Source: Reyranella massiliensis 521
Lineage (GTDB): Bacteria; Pseudomonadota; Alphaproteobacteria; Reyranellales; Reyranellaceae
Direction of reading: 5' to 3'
DNA: 64,000 nt
Assembly (NCBI GenBank): GCA_945862125.1
Contig: CAMAYC010000005.1
Location: 1-64,000 of the forward strand
Shown: piece after piece, positions 49,194 through 60,801 of the stretch
Position numbering within the stretch: position 1 is the stretch's first letter
How the letters are laid out: the number at the start of each line of letters is the position of its first letter
Notes under the pieces: model-generated
Told to the model about the DNA's origin: nothing
The model's input: only the letters and a program-made list of their open reading frames with translations
Databases searched by the model: none
Made by a program: the position numbers and the translations under genes

Positions 49194-50273
49194 ATGATGC
49201 GCGCGGCGCTCGCGCTGGCGCGCCGTTCGCTCGGGCGCACCTGGCCCAATCCGGCCGTAGGCTGCGTGATCGTGCGCGACGGACGCGTGATCGCGCGCGG
49301 CCGCACACAGGATGGCGGTCGCCCGCACGCCGAGGCCGATGCGATCGCCAATGCACGCGAATCCCTGAAGGGGGCGACGGTCTTCGTGACGCTCGAGCCG
49401 TGCGCCCATCACGGCAAGACGCCGCCGTGTGCCGATGCATTGATCGCAGCCGGTGTCGGCCGTGTCGTTTCGGCGCTGGAAGATCCCGACCCGCGCGTTA
49501 AAGGGCAGGGACATGCGCGCCTGGCGGCGGCGGGCATCGAGGTCGAGATCGGCGAGGGCGCGGCGGCAGCGGCCGAGATCAACGCCGGATTCTTCCTGCG
49601 CGTGAAAGAGGGCAGGCCGCTCTTTCACCTCAAGATCGCAAGCTCGCTCGATGGCCGCATCGCCACGGCCTCGGGCGAAAGCCGATGGATCACCGGCGAG
49701 GCGGCGCGGGCCGACGGCCATCGACTGCGCAGCCTTCACGACGCGATCCTGGTCGGGTCCGGCACTGTCGCGGCTGACGATCCCGAACTCACCTGCCGGC
49801 TGCCCGGCCTCGCCGCCTATTCGCCAGACCGCATCGTGCTCGATTCGGCGGCTGGCATGTCGCCTGCCTCCAAACTTGCGGCTACCGCGCAAGCGACGCC
49901 GGTACTCCTTTTTCATACGCGCGCGCCAGCGTCGCAGGCTGCGCGGTTGCGCGAGAAGGGGATCGACGTCATTGAGGTGCCGGCGAGCGGCGAGGGTCGG
50001 GTCGATGTTTCTGCGGTTGCCAAGGCGCTCGGCGGACTGGGGTATTCGAGTGTGCTGATCGAGGGCGGCGGCCGGATCGCGGCGGCCTTCTTGAAGGCGA
50101 ACCTGGTCGACCGGATCAGCAGCTATCGCGCGGGGATCGTCCTGGGCGAGGACAGCCGCTCTGCGGTTGGGCCCATGTCGCTCGACCGCCTCGATTTCGC
50201 GCCCCGGTTCAGGCTGGTTTCCAGCCGGCCCGTGGGCACCGACACACTGGAAACCTGGTACAGGCGGACGTAA
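49194..50273 (+). CDS. ribD: Bifunctional riboflavin deaminase/reductase RibD
   Basis: The 359-residue protein has an N-terminal cytidine-deaminase-like domain with zinc ligands in GGRPHAEADAI and LEPCAHHGKTPPCADAL, and a C-terminal reductase domain (FHLKIASSLDGRIAT, SRWITGEAARADGHRLR, VLIEGGGRIAAAFL). It performs the second and third steps of the riboflavin pathway. ATG 49194 is 4 bp past the nrdR stop. Confidence 0.95.
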   Translation: MMRAALALARRSLGRTWPNPAVGCVIVRDGRVIARGRTQDGGRPHAEADAIANARESLKGATVFVTLEPCAHHGKTPPCADALIAAGVGRVVSALEDPDPRVKGQGHARLAAAGIEVEIGEGAAAAAEINAGFFLRVKEGRPLFHLKIASSLDGRIATASGESRWITGEAARADGHRLRSLHDAILVGSGTVAADDPELTCRLPGLAAYSPDRIVLDSAAGMSPASKLAATAQATPVLLFHTRAPASQAARLREKGIDVIEVPASGEGRVDVSAVAKALGGLGYSSVLIEGGGRIAAAFLKANLVDRISSYRAGIVLGEDSRSAVGPMSLDRLDFAPRFRLVSSRPVGTDTLETWYRRT

Positions 50274-50281
50274 GTACGACC

Positions 50282-50896
50282 ATGTTCACGGGAATCGTCA
50301 CGGATATCGGCGAGATCGCCACGGTGGCGCCGGGCGGACAGGCGGGCGCCAAGGCCGGCGATCGCCGGTTCGTCGTGCGCACCAAGCACGACATGAAGCC
50401 GATCGCCATCGGCGCGTCGATTGCCTGCTCGGGCTGCTGTCTCACGGTGGTCGAGAAGGGCGGCGACTGGTTTGCCGTCGAAGTCTCGGGCGAGAGCCTG
50501 GCCAAGACGCATCTCGGCGACTGGGCGGCCGGCAGCCGGATCAACCTGGAATTGTCCCTGAAGCTCGGCGACGAGTTGGGAGGGCACCTCGTCTACGGTC
50601 ACGTCGATGGCGTCGGCAAAGTCGTTTCCATGACGCCCGAAGGCGGCAGCGTGCGCTTCGTGTTCGAAGCCCCCGCCGATATCGCGCGATTCATCGCCGC
50701 CAAGGGCTCGGTGGCGATCGACGGCATTTCCCTCACGGTCAACGAAGTCGACGGCAACCGCTTCGGCGTGAACGTGATTTCCCATACCCAGGCCGTTACG
50801 ACCCTGGGGCAGGCCAAAGTCGGCCAGCGGGTCAACCTTGAGGTCGATATGCTCGCGCGTTACGTTGCGCGATTGTTGGAGCACGGAAAATCATGA
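50282..50896 (+). CDS. ribE: Riboflavin synthase alpha subunit
   Basis: The 204-residue protein has two lumazine-binding repeats: MFTGIVTDIGEI ... SGCCLTVVEK in the first and GHLVYGHVDGVGKVVS ... VAIDGISLTVNEVD in the second. It converts two lumazines to riboflavin. It lies 8 bp after ribD and overlaps the next start by 4 bp. Confidence 0.96.
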   Translation: MFTGIVTDIGEIATVAPGGQAGAKAGDRRFVVRTKHDMKPIAIGASIACSGCCLTVVEKGGDWFAVEVSGESLAKTHLGDWAAGSRINLELSLKLGDELGGHLVYGHVDGVGKVVSMTPEGGSVRFVFEAPADIARFIAAKGSVAIDGISLTVNEVDGNRFGVNVISHTQAVTTLGQAKVGQRVNLEVDMLARYVARLLEHGKS

Positions 50897-52065
50897 GCGC
50901 GCTCGAAAAGGACGCCTGGCGGATTACCTTCGGTGAAGTGAAGGCCGCCGCCGAGGACATCATCGAGGAGGCCCGCAAGGGCCGGATGTTCATCCTTGTC
51001 GACGACGAGGACCGCGAGAACGAGGGCGATCTCGTGATCCCGGCCCAGTGGGCGACGCCCGAGGCCATCAACTTCATGGCCAAGCATGCCCGCGGCCTCA
51101 TCTGCCTCGCCATGACCCGTGAGCGCGTCGAACAACTCGGCCTGCCGCTGATGGCGCAGAACAACGGCACCCGGCACCAGACTGCCTTCACCGTCTCGAT
51201 CGAGGCGCGCGAGGGCGTGACCACGGGCATCTCCGCCGCCGACCGCGCACGCACGGTGCAGGTCGCGATCGACCCGTCGTGCGGTCCGCAGGACATCGTG
51301 ACGCCGGGCCACGTCTTCCCGCTGGTCGCCCGCGACGGTGGCGTGCTCGAGCGCACCGGCCACACCGAATCGGCCGTCGACCTCGCGCGGCTGGCCGGCC
51401 TCACCCCGGCCGGCGTGATCTGCGAGATCATGAACGACGACGGCACGATGGCGCGCCGTAACGACCTCATCACCTTCGCGCAGCGTCATGGCCTCAAGAT
51501 CGGCACCATTGCCGACCTGATCGCCTACCGCCGCCGCTACGATTCGATCGTGAAGCGCATCAGCGAGACCGCGCTCGACAGCACCTACGGCGGCGATTTC
51601 CGCTGCGTTGTGTATGTGAACAAGGTGACGATGGCGCAGCACGTGGCGCTGGTGAAGGGCGATCCTGCGACAGGCGGCCCGATCATGGTGCGCATGCACG
51701 CGGTCAATCTCTTCACCGATACGCTGGGCCAGCGCAGCGGCGGCCGCGGCGGCGAGATCGAGGCCTCGATGCGCGAGATCTCCAAGGAAGGCCGCGGCAT
51801 CATCGTGCTGATCCGCGAGCCGCTCACCGTCGTGCTAGCCGAACAGCGCCGCCGCGCCGGCGAGCCGATCGAGCCGGCGGGCCAGGAACTGCGCGACTAC
51901 GGTGTCGGCGCCCAGATCCTGATCGACCTCGGCGTCAAGGAGATGGTGCTGCTGACCAACAGCAAGAAGAGCGTGGTCGGTCTCGAAGGCTTTGGTCTCA
52001 AGATCACCGGCCAGAAGCCCGTACCCGGCCGCCCGTCGCAGAAATCCCCGTCGCAGAACTCGTAG
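50893..52065 (+). CDS. ribB: 3,4-dihydroxy-2-butanone-4-phosphate synthase with degenerate GTP-cyclohydrolase-II-like domain
   Basis: The 390-residue protein has an intact N-terminal DHBP synthase domain (FILVDDEDRENEGDLVIPA, TRHQTAFTVSIEA, GHVFPLVARDGGVLERTGHT). The C-terminal half aligns with GTP cyclohydrolase II but lacks its zinc cysteines: the expected HSECLTGD reads RMHAVNLFTD and the CDCG region reads SGGRGG; EGRGI is retained (KEGRGIIVL). So it makes the four-carbon riboflavin precursor, while GTP opening must be done by another RibA elsewhere. This resembles the RibBX type of protein. Confidence 0.9.
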   Translation: MSALEKDAWRITFGEVKAAAEDIIEEARKGRMFILVDDEDRENEGDLVIPAQWATPEAINFMAKHARGLICLAMTRERVEQLGLPLMAQNNGTRHQTAFTVSIEAREGVTTGISAADRARTVQVAIDPSCGPQDIVTPGHVFPLVARDGGVLERTGHTESAVDLARLAGLTPAGVICEIMNDDGTMARRNDLITFAQRHGLKIGTIADLIAYRRRYDSIVKRISETALDSTYGGDFRCVVYVNKVTMAQHVALVKGDPATGGPIMVRMHAVNLFTDTLGQRSGGRGGEIEASMREISKEGRGIIVLIREPLTVVLAEQRRRAGEPIEPAGQELRDYGVGAQILIDLGVKEMVLLTNSKKSVVGLEGFGLKITGQKPVPGRPSQKSPSQNS

Positions 52066-52075
52066 TGCGCTGATC

Positions 52076-52552
52076 ATGTCGACACGGACGGAAACCCCGA
52101 CGGCCCGACCGGCGGTCGACGGCGTCAAGGGTGCGCGCATCCTGATCGTGGAGTCGCGTTACTACGTCGACATCGCCGATGCGCTGATTGCCGGGGCCGA
52201 ACGCGAGATCAGGAAGAACGGCGCCACCTCGGAGCGCGTCGTGGTGCCCGGGGCCTTCGAGATTCCGGGTGCCATCGCGCTGGCTGCCCGCCACTACGAT
52301 GGCTTCGTGGCTTTGGGCTGCGTTATTCGCGGCGAGACCACGCACTATGATTATGTCTGCGGCGAGAGTGCGCGCGGGCTGATGGACCTAGCAATCCAGC
52401 AAAAGCTGGCCATCGGCTACGGCATCGTCACGGTCAACAATGCCGACCAGGCGTGGGCGCGCGCCGCGATCGACCGGGGGGACAAGGGCGGCGATGCTGC
52501 CCACGCGTGCCTCGCCATGGTGGCGCTCGGCCGTCGTTGGCGGAAATCGTGA
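52076..52552 (+). CDS. ribH: 6,7-dimethyl-8-ribityllumazine synthase
   Basis: The 158-residue protein has the lumazine synthase motifs VVVPGAFEIPGAIALAAR, GCVIRGETTHYDYVC and the C-terminal KGGDAAHACLAMVAL. It forms lumazine from the ribB and ribD products. A short variable N-terminal extension precedes the core. The nusB GTG overlaps its stop by 4 bp. Confidence 0.95.
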   Translation: MSTRTETPTARPAVDGVKGARILIVESRYYVDIADALIAGAEREIRKNGATSERVVVPGAFEIPGAIALAARHYDGFVALGCVIRGETTHYDYVCGESARGLMDLAIQQKLAIGYGIVTVNNADQAWARAAIDRGDKGGDAAHACLAMVALGRRWRKS

Positions 52553-53016
52553 GCGACCAGCCCTCTCCCAGCCGCCGGCAGGCGGCGCGGCTGGCTGCCG
52601 TGCAGGCGCTGTACCAGTGGCAGGAAGGCCAGCACGGGCCGGCGGAGATCATCGAGCAGTTTCTCGGCGTGCGGACCGGCGAGGCGGGCGAGGGCGGCAT
52701 GCGCCGCGATGCCGACCGGCCATTGTTCAAGGACGTGGTTGAAGGTGCCGCCCAGCACAAGGAAGAGCTCGAGCAGATCGTGTCGGCTGCGCTGGCGCAG
52801 GACTGGACCTGGGCGCGTATCGACCGACTGGTGCGGGCGATCCTGCTGGCCGGCGCCTATGAGCTGGTTCATCGCGGCGACGTCCCGCCGCGCGTGGTCA
52901 TCAACGAGTATGTCGAGATCGCGCATGCCTTCTACGACCAGGGCGAGCCGAGCTTCATCAACTCCGTGCTCGACCGCGTGGCGCGTCAGGTGCGGCCGGC
53001 CGAACTCGTGAAGTAA
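52549..53016 (+). CDS. nusB: Transcription antitermination factor NusB
   Basis: The 155-residue all-helical protein has SRRQAARLAAVQALYQWQEG at the N-terminus and VVINEYVEIAHAF ... FINSVLDRVARQ at the C-terminus, as in NusB. It binds boxA RNA with NusE for rRNA antitermination. The start is GTG 52549, coupled to ribH, a widespread alphaproteobacterial order. Confidence 0.94.
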   Translation: MSDQPSPSRRQAARLAAVQALYQWQEGQHGPAEIIEQFLGVRTGEAGEGGMRRDADRPLFKDVVEGAAQHKEELEQIVSAALAQDWTWARIDRLVRAILLAGAYELVHRGDVPPRVVINEYVEIAHAFYDQGEPSFINSVLDRVARQVRPAELVK

Positions 53017-53023
53017 GCGGGCG

Positions 53024-54010
53024 ATGGCGTCCCGCCGGCGAGTGGGTGAGTTCGAGCTGATTGCCCGCCATTTCGCGCCGCTTGCCCGGAGCTTCGCCGG
53101 TGCCGGCGGTCTCGAAAGCGACAATGCCTTTCTGTCTGCAGATGGACGCCACGACACCGCGGTAAAAACCGACACGGTGGTCTCCGGCGTTCATTTCCTC
53201 GACGGCGAAGCGCCGGAGCGCGTGGCGGCAAAGGCGCTCCGGGTGTGTCTGTCGGACCTCGCGGCCGGCGGCGCCGCGCCGCTCGCCTATCAACTGTCTC
53301 TGGCGCTGCCCCAGGGCTGGAAGGAGCGGTGGATCGAGGGCTTTGCCCGGGGGCTGGCGGCGGATCAACGCCGCTACGGCATCGTGCTCTGTGGCGGCGA
53401 CACTGTCGTCACGCCGGGCCCGCTCACCATCACCATCACGGCGTTCGGCAAGGTGCCCCGCGGCAAGGGGTTGGGACGCGCCGGCGCGCATGTCGGCGAC
53501 GAACTCTGGGCGAGTGGTACGATTGGCGACGGGGCGCTGGGCCTGCTGGTCGCGCGTGGCGGGCTGAAATGGCTGGGCGCACGCGATCGCAAGATGCTGG
53601 AGGAGCGGTATCGCCTGCCGCGGCCACGCACCGCGCTGGGAAAGCGCCTGATCGGCATCGCGCGCGCGGCAGCCGATGTTTCCGACGGCTTGTTGGCCGA
53701 TGCCGGTCACGTCGCCTCGGCATCGCGGCTCGCCGTTCACATCGAACGCGGGGAGGTGCCGCTGTCCGGTGCGGCCCGGCGGGCGCTGGCCCTTGCGCCG
53801 CCATTGTGGGCCAACGTGCTGGGCGGCGGCGACGACTATGAACTGGTGATCGCCGTGCCGCCGCGCAAGCGGGCGGCGTTGCTGGCGGCAGCGCATCTGG
53901 CCGGTGTGCAGGTGACGCCGATAGGCCGCTTCGAGCGTGGCGGCGGCGGGCGACTGACGGTCGACGGCAAGACCATGAAGGTACCTCGCGCGGGCTACGT
54001 TCACTTCTGA
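53024..54010 (+). CDS. thiL: Thiamine-monophosphate kinase
   Basis: The 328-residue protein has the AIR-synthase-like ThiL fold: KTDTVVSGVHFL, ALRVCLSDLAAGGAAP, LCGGDTVVTPGPLTITIT and ADVSDGLLADAGHVAS. It phosphorylates thiamine monophosphate to the active cofactor. The usual GDDAAV opener is SDNAFL here, a modest variation. It lies 7 bp after nusB. Confidence 0.93.
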   Translation: MASRRRVGEFELIARHFAPLARSFAGAGGLESDNAFLSADGRHDTAVKTDTVVSGVHFLDGEAPERVAAKALRVCLSDLAAGGAAPLAYQLSLALPQGWKERWIEGFARGLAADQRRYGIVLCGGDTVVTPGPLTITITAFGKVPRGKGLGRAGAHVGDELWASGTIGDGALGLLVARGGLKWLGARDRKMLEERYRLPRPRTALGKRLIGIARAAADVSDGLLADAGHVASASRLAVHIERGEVPLSGAARRALALAPPLWANVLGGGDDYELVIAVPPRKRAALLAAAHLAGVQVTPIGRFERGGGGRLTVDGKTMKVPRAGYVHF

Positions 54011-54087
54011 GGGCCGCGTTTGCTGCGCGGCTGAACCGCGCCACAGGAGTGGCCGCCTCCAGCCCGGCCGACTAGAGTGCGCACCCA

Positions 54088-55317
54088 ATGGATGGATCGA
54101 TCAAGGGACTGGAAACGCCGGCGATGCCGACGCGAATTCCGCCGCGCGCGCTGCGCAACATTGCATTGCTGGCGATGTGTCAGGCGTTGACCCAGAGCAG
54201 CAACACGCTGATGTTTGCGTCGTCGGCGCTGGCGGTGCTCACCATCGTCTCACCCGACATGCGCATGTGGGCGAACATGCCCATCACCATGCAGCATCTC
54301 GGCGTCATGCTGACGGTGTTTCCCGCCTCGATGCTGATGATGCGGCGCGGCCGCAAATTCGGGTTCCGTACCGGCTCGGTGATGGGCATGGTCGGCGCGT
54401 CTTTGGCGGCCCTGGGCCTCGGCCTCGGCAGCTTCCCGCTGATGTGCCTGGGCGGCATTTTCCTCGGCAATGCCATTGCCAACATGCAGCTCTACCGCTT
54501 TGCCGCCGTCGAGCTGGCGCCCGGCGCGTTTCGAGCCCAGGCCATCTCCTACGTGACGGCGGGCGGCGTAATTGCCGGTATCGTCGGGCCCAGCCTGGCA
54601 CGCTTCACGCCGGACCTCTGGGTGCCGCTGTTCCAGGCGAGCTTCGTGGCCGTCGTGTTCGTTCACATCCTCGTCTTCATCATCCTGGGCTTCATCGAGT
54701 TTCCGGCGGTGAAGCCTGAGGACACCGCCGGGCCGCAGCGGCCGCTGTTCGAGATCGTGACGCAGCCGGCCTACATGGTGGCCTGCGGAGGCGCCATCAT
54801 CGCCTTTGGCGTCATGTCGTTCGTCATGGCGGCCTCACCGCTGGCCATCGTCCAGTGCGGCCTGAGCCGGACCGAGGCGCCGATCACCATCTTTGTTCAC
54901 GTCATGGGCATGTTCGTGCCGTCGTTCTTCACCGGCCACCTGATCGCCCGTTTCGGCATCTTCAACATCATGACCGCCGGCGTGGCGATCCTGGTCGCCG
55001 GCGTGGCGGTGGCCTTGATGGGGGTGACCGAATGGCACTTCCGGGTCACCATGACCCTGAACGGGCTGGGCTGGAACTTCCTGTTTGTCGGCGCCACGAC
55101 GCTGCTGACGACCACCTACCGGCCGTCGGAGCGTGGCAAGGCCCAAGCCTTCAACGATTTCATGGTCTTCGGCGTCACGACCGTGGCCAGCCTGATGGCC
55201 AGCGTGGTCCTGGAACTTCAGGGCTGGGCTGTCCTCAACTATGTGGCCCTGACCCTGGTCCTTGTCGCGCTGGCCTTCATCACCGTCTTCCGCCTGCGGC
55301 ATCCTTCCCGCGTTTGA
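54088..55317 (+). CDS. MFS transporter
   Basis: The 409-residue protein has 12 hydrophobic segments with an MFS loop MMRRGRKFGFRTGSVMGM between helices 2 and 3 and the matching C-terminal-half region FFTGHLIARFGIFNI. The start may be ATG 54088 or the later ATG 54124. No substrate motif is recognised. Nearby genes are housekeeping, so context gives no clue. Confidence 0.85.
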   Translation: MDGSIKGLETPAMPTRIPPRALRNIALLAMCQALTQSSNTLMFASSALAVLTIVSPDMRMWANMPITMQHLGVMLTVFPASMLMMRRGRKFGFRTGSVMGMVGASLAALGLGLGSFPLMCLGGIFLGNAIANMQLYRFAAVELAPGAFRAQAISYVTAGGVIAGIVGPSLARFTPDLWVPLFQASFVAVVFVHILVFIILGFIEFPAVKPEDTAGPQRPLFEIVTQPAYMVACGGAIIAFGVMSFVMAASPLAIVQCGLSRTEAPITIFVHVMGMFVPSFFTGHLIARFGIFNIMTAGVAILVAGVAVALMGVTEWHFRVTMTLNGLGWNFLFVGATTLLTTTYRPSERGKAQAFNDFMVFGVTTVASLMASVVLELQGWAVLNYVALTLVLVALAFITVFRLRHPSRV

Positions 55318-55470
55318 CGCCAAGTCTTTGAGGCAATGGGACTATTCCTACTGCCTTAGTTGCGCGTACCGGGCCGTTCTGTCATTTTCCGCCCGCCTCG
55401 CGCCGGGGGGAGTTTATGACTTCGGCGAGCGCAGGGCTGAAAATGCCGAAAAAACAATAGGTTAGAAACG

Positions 55471-57576
<2,106 letters not shown>

Positions 57577-57599
57577 GGCGGCGATACCGAACGCTACGG

Positions 57600-57631
57600 A
57601 AAAGCCCCGGTCCAAAGGACCGGGGCTTTTT
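57600..57631 (+). terminator. Rho-independent terminator after hppA
   Basis: AAAAGCCCCGGTCC at 57600-57613 pairs with GGACCGGGGCTTTT at 57617-57630 around an AAA loop. The stem is perfect and is followed by a T run. It lies 23 bp after the hppA stop; it also reads symmetrically toward the convergent bamE gene. Confidence 0.9.
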
Positions 57632-57683
57632 CTATGTCTCCATCGAAGAGCGGGCCGGTGGGCCGAGCCCCCGGCGCAAGACC

Positions 57684-58178
57684 TCAGATCCCGCCGCCGC
57701 TGGTCGATGCGCCCTGGTTGGTGGGATTCTTGCCGGCCGGATTGAACTTGCCGACGTTGCCGAGGATCTGTTCCAGGACCGTCAGTTCCTTGCCTGAAGT
57801 TGGCGTGATGCGCTGGACCATGGCGATGTTCTCGGCCTCGGCCAGATCGTAGTTCTTGATGCCTGCGATGCGTCCGGAGTCGTTGAACGTGACCTGGATC
57901 ACCTTCTGTTCGGTGATGACGGGCTTCAGGAAGGCGAACGATTCCTGGGTTTCGCTGATGTAGTACCAGATGTTCGGATTGAAGGTGGATACGGCCGAGG
58001 GCGAGCCGACCAGCCGAATGACGTCCTCGCGGCTCTGGGTGCCCACTTCGAGCTTCTCGACCGAACCAGGTGTCGGGGCGAAGCCTCGTTGGTTGAAATT
58101 GGGGTCGCAACCGGGCAGCGCCACCAGGAGAGGGGCGAGCAGGGCACCGGCGAGGGCGAAGGAGGCAATGCGGCGCAT
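57684..58178 (-). CDS. bamE: Outer membrane assembly lipoprotein BamE (SmpA/OmlA)
   Basis: The 164-residue protein has a lipoprotein signal with lipobox LVALPGC (Cys26). The mature SmpA/OmlA domain follows (GSVEKLEVGTQSREDVIRLV, GSPSAVSTFNPNIWYYIS). BamE stabilises the BAM complex that inserts outer-membrane beta-barrels. A glycine/serine/asparagine-rich tail (QGASTSGGGI) extends beyond the domain. It is divergent from the cytochrome-assembly chaperone gene, with 105 bp between starts. Confidence 0.92.
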   Translation of the reverse strand: MRRIASFALAGALLAPLLVALPGCDPNFNQRGFAPTPGSVEKLEVGTQSREDVIRLVGSPSAVSTFNPNIWYYISETQESFAFLKPVITEQKVIQVTFNDSGRIAGIKNYDLAEAENIAMVQRITPTSGKELTVLEQILGNVGKFNPAGKNPTNQGASTSGGGI

Positions 58179-58283
58179 GTGTGGGTCTTGCGTAGGGCTT
58201 GGGTTCCGGGGAAAGACGGTGCACAACATGTCGCGACGTTCGTTCCGGGTCAACTTGGGCCGGTGAGCGCAGGGAGCTGGATC

Positions 58284-58778
58284 GTGTTTCGCCGTCAGAG
58301 CGCCGAAGACAAGTTTGCTGCTGCTTTCTATAAGCGGACGGCGGAGCACGCGCGCGTCCCGGAGTTGTTCGATGCCTGCGGCATTCCCGACACGCTTGAT
58401 GGCCGGTTCGATGCGCTGGCCCTGCACGCCGCACTTGCCATAGATCGCCTGCGACGCGAGCCGGACGGCGAGCGGCTGGCGCAGGCCTTCTTCGATGCCA
58501 TGTTTCGCCACCTCGACATCACCTTGCGTGAACTCGGCGTCCAGGACCTGGGCGTAGGACGGCGAATCAAGATCATGGCCGAGGGGCTGCACGGGAGGGC
58601 GCTTGCCTACCGCGAGGCGCTGGCCGGCGGTCCGACGCCGCTGGCTGAAGTCTTGCGGCGCAATGCCTATGGCGGTAGGCCGCCTGCCGATAACGCCATG
58701 GTGGGCCGCCTCGAAGCCTATGTCGCCGCCTATGCCGGAAAGCTCGCCGAAATGCCGCTCAATGATCTAATAAAATAG
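58284..58778 (+). CDS. Ubiquinol-cytochrome c chaperone (CBP3 family)
   Basis: The 164-residue protein, from GTG 58284 with AGGGAG upstream (an earlier GTG at 58263 is possible), fits the CBP3/UQCC1 family: FDALALHAALAIDRLRRE, AFFDAMFRHLDITLRELG and GRRIKIMAEGLHGRALAYRE. In mitochondria the homologue assists cytochrome b synthesis for complex III; the bacterial role is presumed similar. It is followed by the DUF177 gene after 9 bp. Confidence 0.88.
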   Translation: MFRRQSAEDKFAAAFYKRTAEHARVPELFDACGIPDTLDGRFDALALHAALAIDRLRREPDGERLAQAFFDAMFRHLDITLRELGVQDLGVGRRIKIMAEGLHGRALAYREALAGGPTPLAEVLRRNAYGGRPPADNAMVGRLEAYVAAYAGKLAEMPLNDLIK

Positions 58779-58787
58779 ATTAGGAAA

Positions 58788-59372
58788 ATGTCAGAACAGA
58801 TTGATAATAAACTAAAATCAGAAATAGAGCGGATCATAGACCTGGATCGACTGGGCAGATCAGGTTCGGCCGTTGAGATCGCAGCCACCGAGAGCGAATG
58901 CGCTGCCCTGGCTAAACGGTTCGGCTTTCTCTCCCTTCAAGGATTCGCCGCCCGCGTTACGGTGGACTTGCAACTGGGCGAGCAGGTCATCGTCGAGGGT
59001 CGACTGCGCGGGAAGATCGTGCAGGCCTGCGTTTTGACCCTGGAGCCGGTGACCCAGGAACTCGACGATGCTTTCCGGATCGTCTTCCAGAAGGATCTGG
59101 CCGAGGAGCGCGATCCGGAGAGCGGTGAGGCCGTGCTGAACGCCCAGGCCGATGCGCCGGAGCCGCTGGCTGGAAATATGCTCGATGTCGGCGAGATCGT
59201 CGCCGAGCAGCTCTCGCTGGCGGCCGAACCCTATCCGCGCCGTCCAGGTGTGAAATTGGAGGATGTTCTGCCCAAGTCCAAAGGCGGCCCCCGGCGCGGC
59301 GCGCCCGGTCAGCAGCGCCATCCCTTTGCCGGCCTGGCTGCCCTCAGAGACAAGCCCCGCCGTGGCCGCTAA
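58788..59372 (+). CDS. DUF177/YceD family protein (23S rRNA accumulation-type)
   Basis: The 194-residue protein has the YceD-type core: VDLQLGEQVIVEGRLRGKIV, a single central cysteine (VQACVLTLEPVTQEL) and acidic segments including NMLDVGEIVAEQLSLA. Genes of this family sit directly before rpmF and are linked to 23S rRNA or ribosome assembly. The first codons (SEQIDNKLKSEIERIID) are AT-rich compared with neighbours, which may aid translation initiation. Confidence 0.88.
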   Translation: MSEQIDNKLKSEIERIIDLDRLGRSGSAVEIAATESECAALAKRFGFLSLQGFAARVTVDLQLGEQVIVEGRLRGKIVQACVLTLEPVTQELDDAFRIVFQKDLAEERDPESGEAVLNAQADAPEPLAGNMLDVGEIVAEQLSLAAEPYPRRPGVKLEDVLPKSKGGPRRGAPGQQRHPFAGLAALRDKPRRGR

Positions 59373-59483
59373 ACTGTTGCAGTGGTGGAACGATTTAGCT
59401 AGAGAAGGCCGCCCGCCGCGCCGTTAGAGCGCGGCTCAGCTTTTTGGGGCCTGCGTTGGCGCGGCCCCGTCGTGGAGATCGTT

Positions 59484-59678
59484 ATGGCTGTTCCCAAGAA
59501 AAAGATTTCTAAATCCCGCCGCAACATGCGCCGGTCGCACCACGCGGTGCCGATCATGGCATTCGTCGAATGCAAGAATTGCGGCGAGCACAAGCGGCCG
59601 CACATGGTCTGCTCGCACTGCGGATACTACCGCGAAGACATGCCGGTCCTGGCCGACGCGACGTCGGCCGAGAAGTAG
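59484..59678 (+). CDS. rpmF: 50S ribosomal protein L32
   Basis: The 64-residue basic protein begins [19 protein letters not shown] and has zinc-type cysteines [23 protein letters not shown] 59484 is chosen over an upstream in-frame start. It precedes plsX and fabH, the classical rpmF-plsX-fabH order. Confidence 0.97.
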   Translation: MAVPKKKISKSRRNMRRSHHAVPIMAFVECKNCGEHKRPHMVCSHCGYYREDMPVLADATSAEK

Positions 59679-59730
59679 GCCGCAGCGCGCCGCCGGCAAT
59701 GCGCTGGCAACCGATAGGCAGAGCATCCCC

Positions 59731-60801
59731 GTGAGCGTGGGCAAGGTCGTTCTGGCACTTGACGGAATGGGCGGCGACAATGCGCCCGAAGTCATCGTGA
59801 ACGGAGCCGACATTGCCCGTGAACGCTACCCCGGCGCGTCCTTCCTGCTGTTCGGCGATCCGGCTCGGCTGAAGCCGCTGGTCGACCGGCGCAAGGGCCT
59901 GGCACAAGCTCTGGAGATCGTGCCCGCCGAGGACGCGGTCAGCCCTGACGACAAGCCGTCTTTCGCTCTACGCCGCCGCCGCCAGTCGAGCATGTGGCTG
60001 GCAGTCGACGCCGCCGCCCAGGGGCGCGCCGACACGGTGGTGTCTGCCGGCAATACCGGCGCCCTGCTGGCCATCTCCATGGTTGCCATGCGCATGCTCG
60101 AAGGTGCGCACCGACCTGCGCTCGCCTCGTTCATGCCTACCAAGCGGGGCGAGACGGTCATGCTGGATCTCGGCGCCAATATCGAATGCGATGCCGACAA
60201 TATCGCGCAGTTCGCCGTCATGGGCAGCGTGTTCGCGCAGGTCCTGCTGGGCCTCAGCGAGCCGACGGTGGGCATTCTGAATGTCGGCTCCGAGGAATTG
60301 AAGGGACACGAGGAACTGCGGCAGGCGGCCGCCATGCTGCGCCGCAAGGGCTCGCCGGTCTTGTTCCATGGGTTTATCGAGGGCAACGATATCGGCGCCG
60401 GCAAGGTGGATGTCGTCGTCACCGACGGCTTCACCGGCAATGTGGCGCTCAAGACCATCGAGGGTACGGCCAAGCTCACCTTCAGCTTCGTCAACGACGC
60501 CTTCCGGACCTCGACCTTCGCCAAGATCGGCTATCTTTTCGCCTCGGGCGCCTGGACCAAGCTGCGCAAGCGCGTCGACCCGCGGCGTTACAACGGCGGT
60601 GTTTTCCTTGGCCTCGACGGCGTTTGCGTCAAGAGCCACGGCGGAACGGATGCGCTGGGCTTTGCCTATGCCATCGGCGTGGCGATCGACATGGTCCGCT
60701 ACGAATACAAGAACAAGCTGGTCGAAGGACTTGCCAAGATGCACGCCGCCGCGTCGACCGCGGAAGCGCCTGCACTGCAGGCAGGCGGAGGAAGCGCGTG
60801 A
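59731..60801 (+). CDS. plsX: Phosphate acyltransferase PlsX
   Basis: The 356-residue protein, from GTG 59731, has [56 protein letters not shown] and [16 protein letters not shown]. It makes acyl-phosphate from acyl-ACP at the membrane for phospholipid synthesis. The fabH GTG overlaps its stop by 4 bp. Confidence 0.96.
   Translation: MSVGKVVLALDGMGGDNAPEVIVNGADIARERYPGASFLLFGDPARLKPLVDRRKGLAQALEIVPAEDAVSPDDKPSFALRRRRQSSMWLAVDAAAQGRADTVVSAGNTGALLAISMVAMRMLEGAHRPALASFMPTKRGETVMLDLGANIECDADNIAQFAVMGSVFAQVLLGLSEPTVGILNVGSEELKGHEELRQAAAMLRRKGSPVLFHGFIEGNDIGAGKVDVVVTDGFTGNVALKTIEGTAKLTFSFVNDAFRTSTFAKIGYLFASGAWTKLRKRVDPRRYNGGVFLGLDGVCVKSHGGTDALGFAYAIGVAIDMVRYEYKNKLVEGLAKMHAAASTAEAPALQAGGGSA

Noticed and set aside
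58741-58850. AT-rich patch at the start of the DUF177 gene as a sign of recent transfer
   Set aside because: It covers only the last codons of the chaperone gene and the first 20 or so codons of DUF177, in a conserved housekeeping block; reduced structure at a translation start explains it better.
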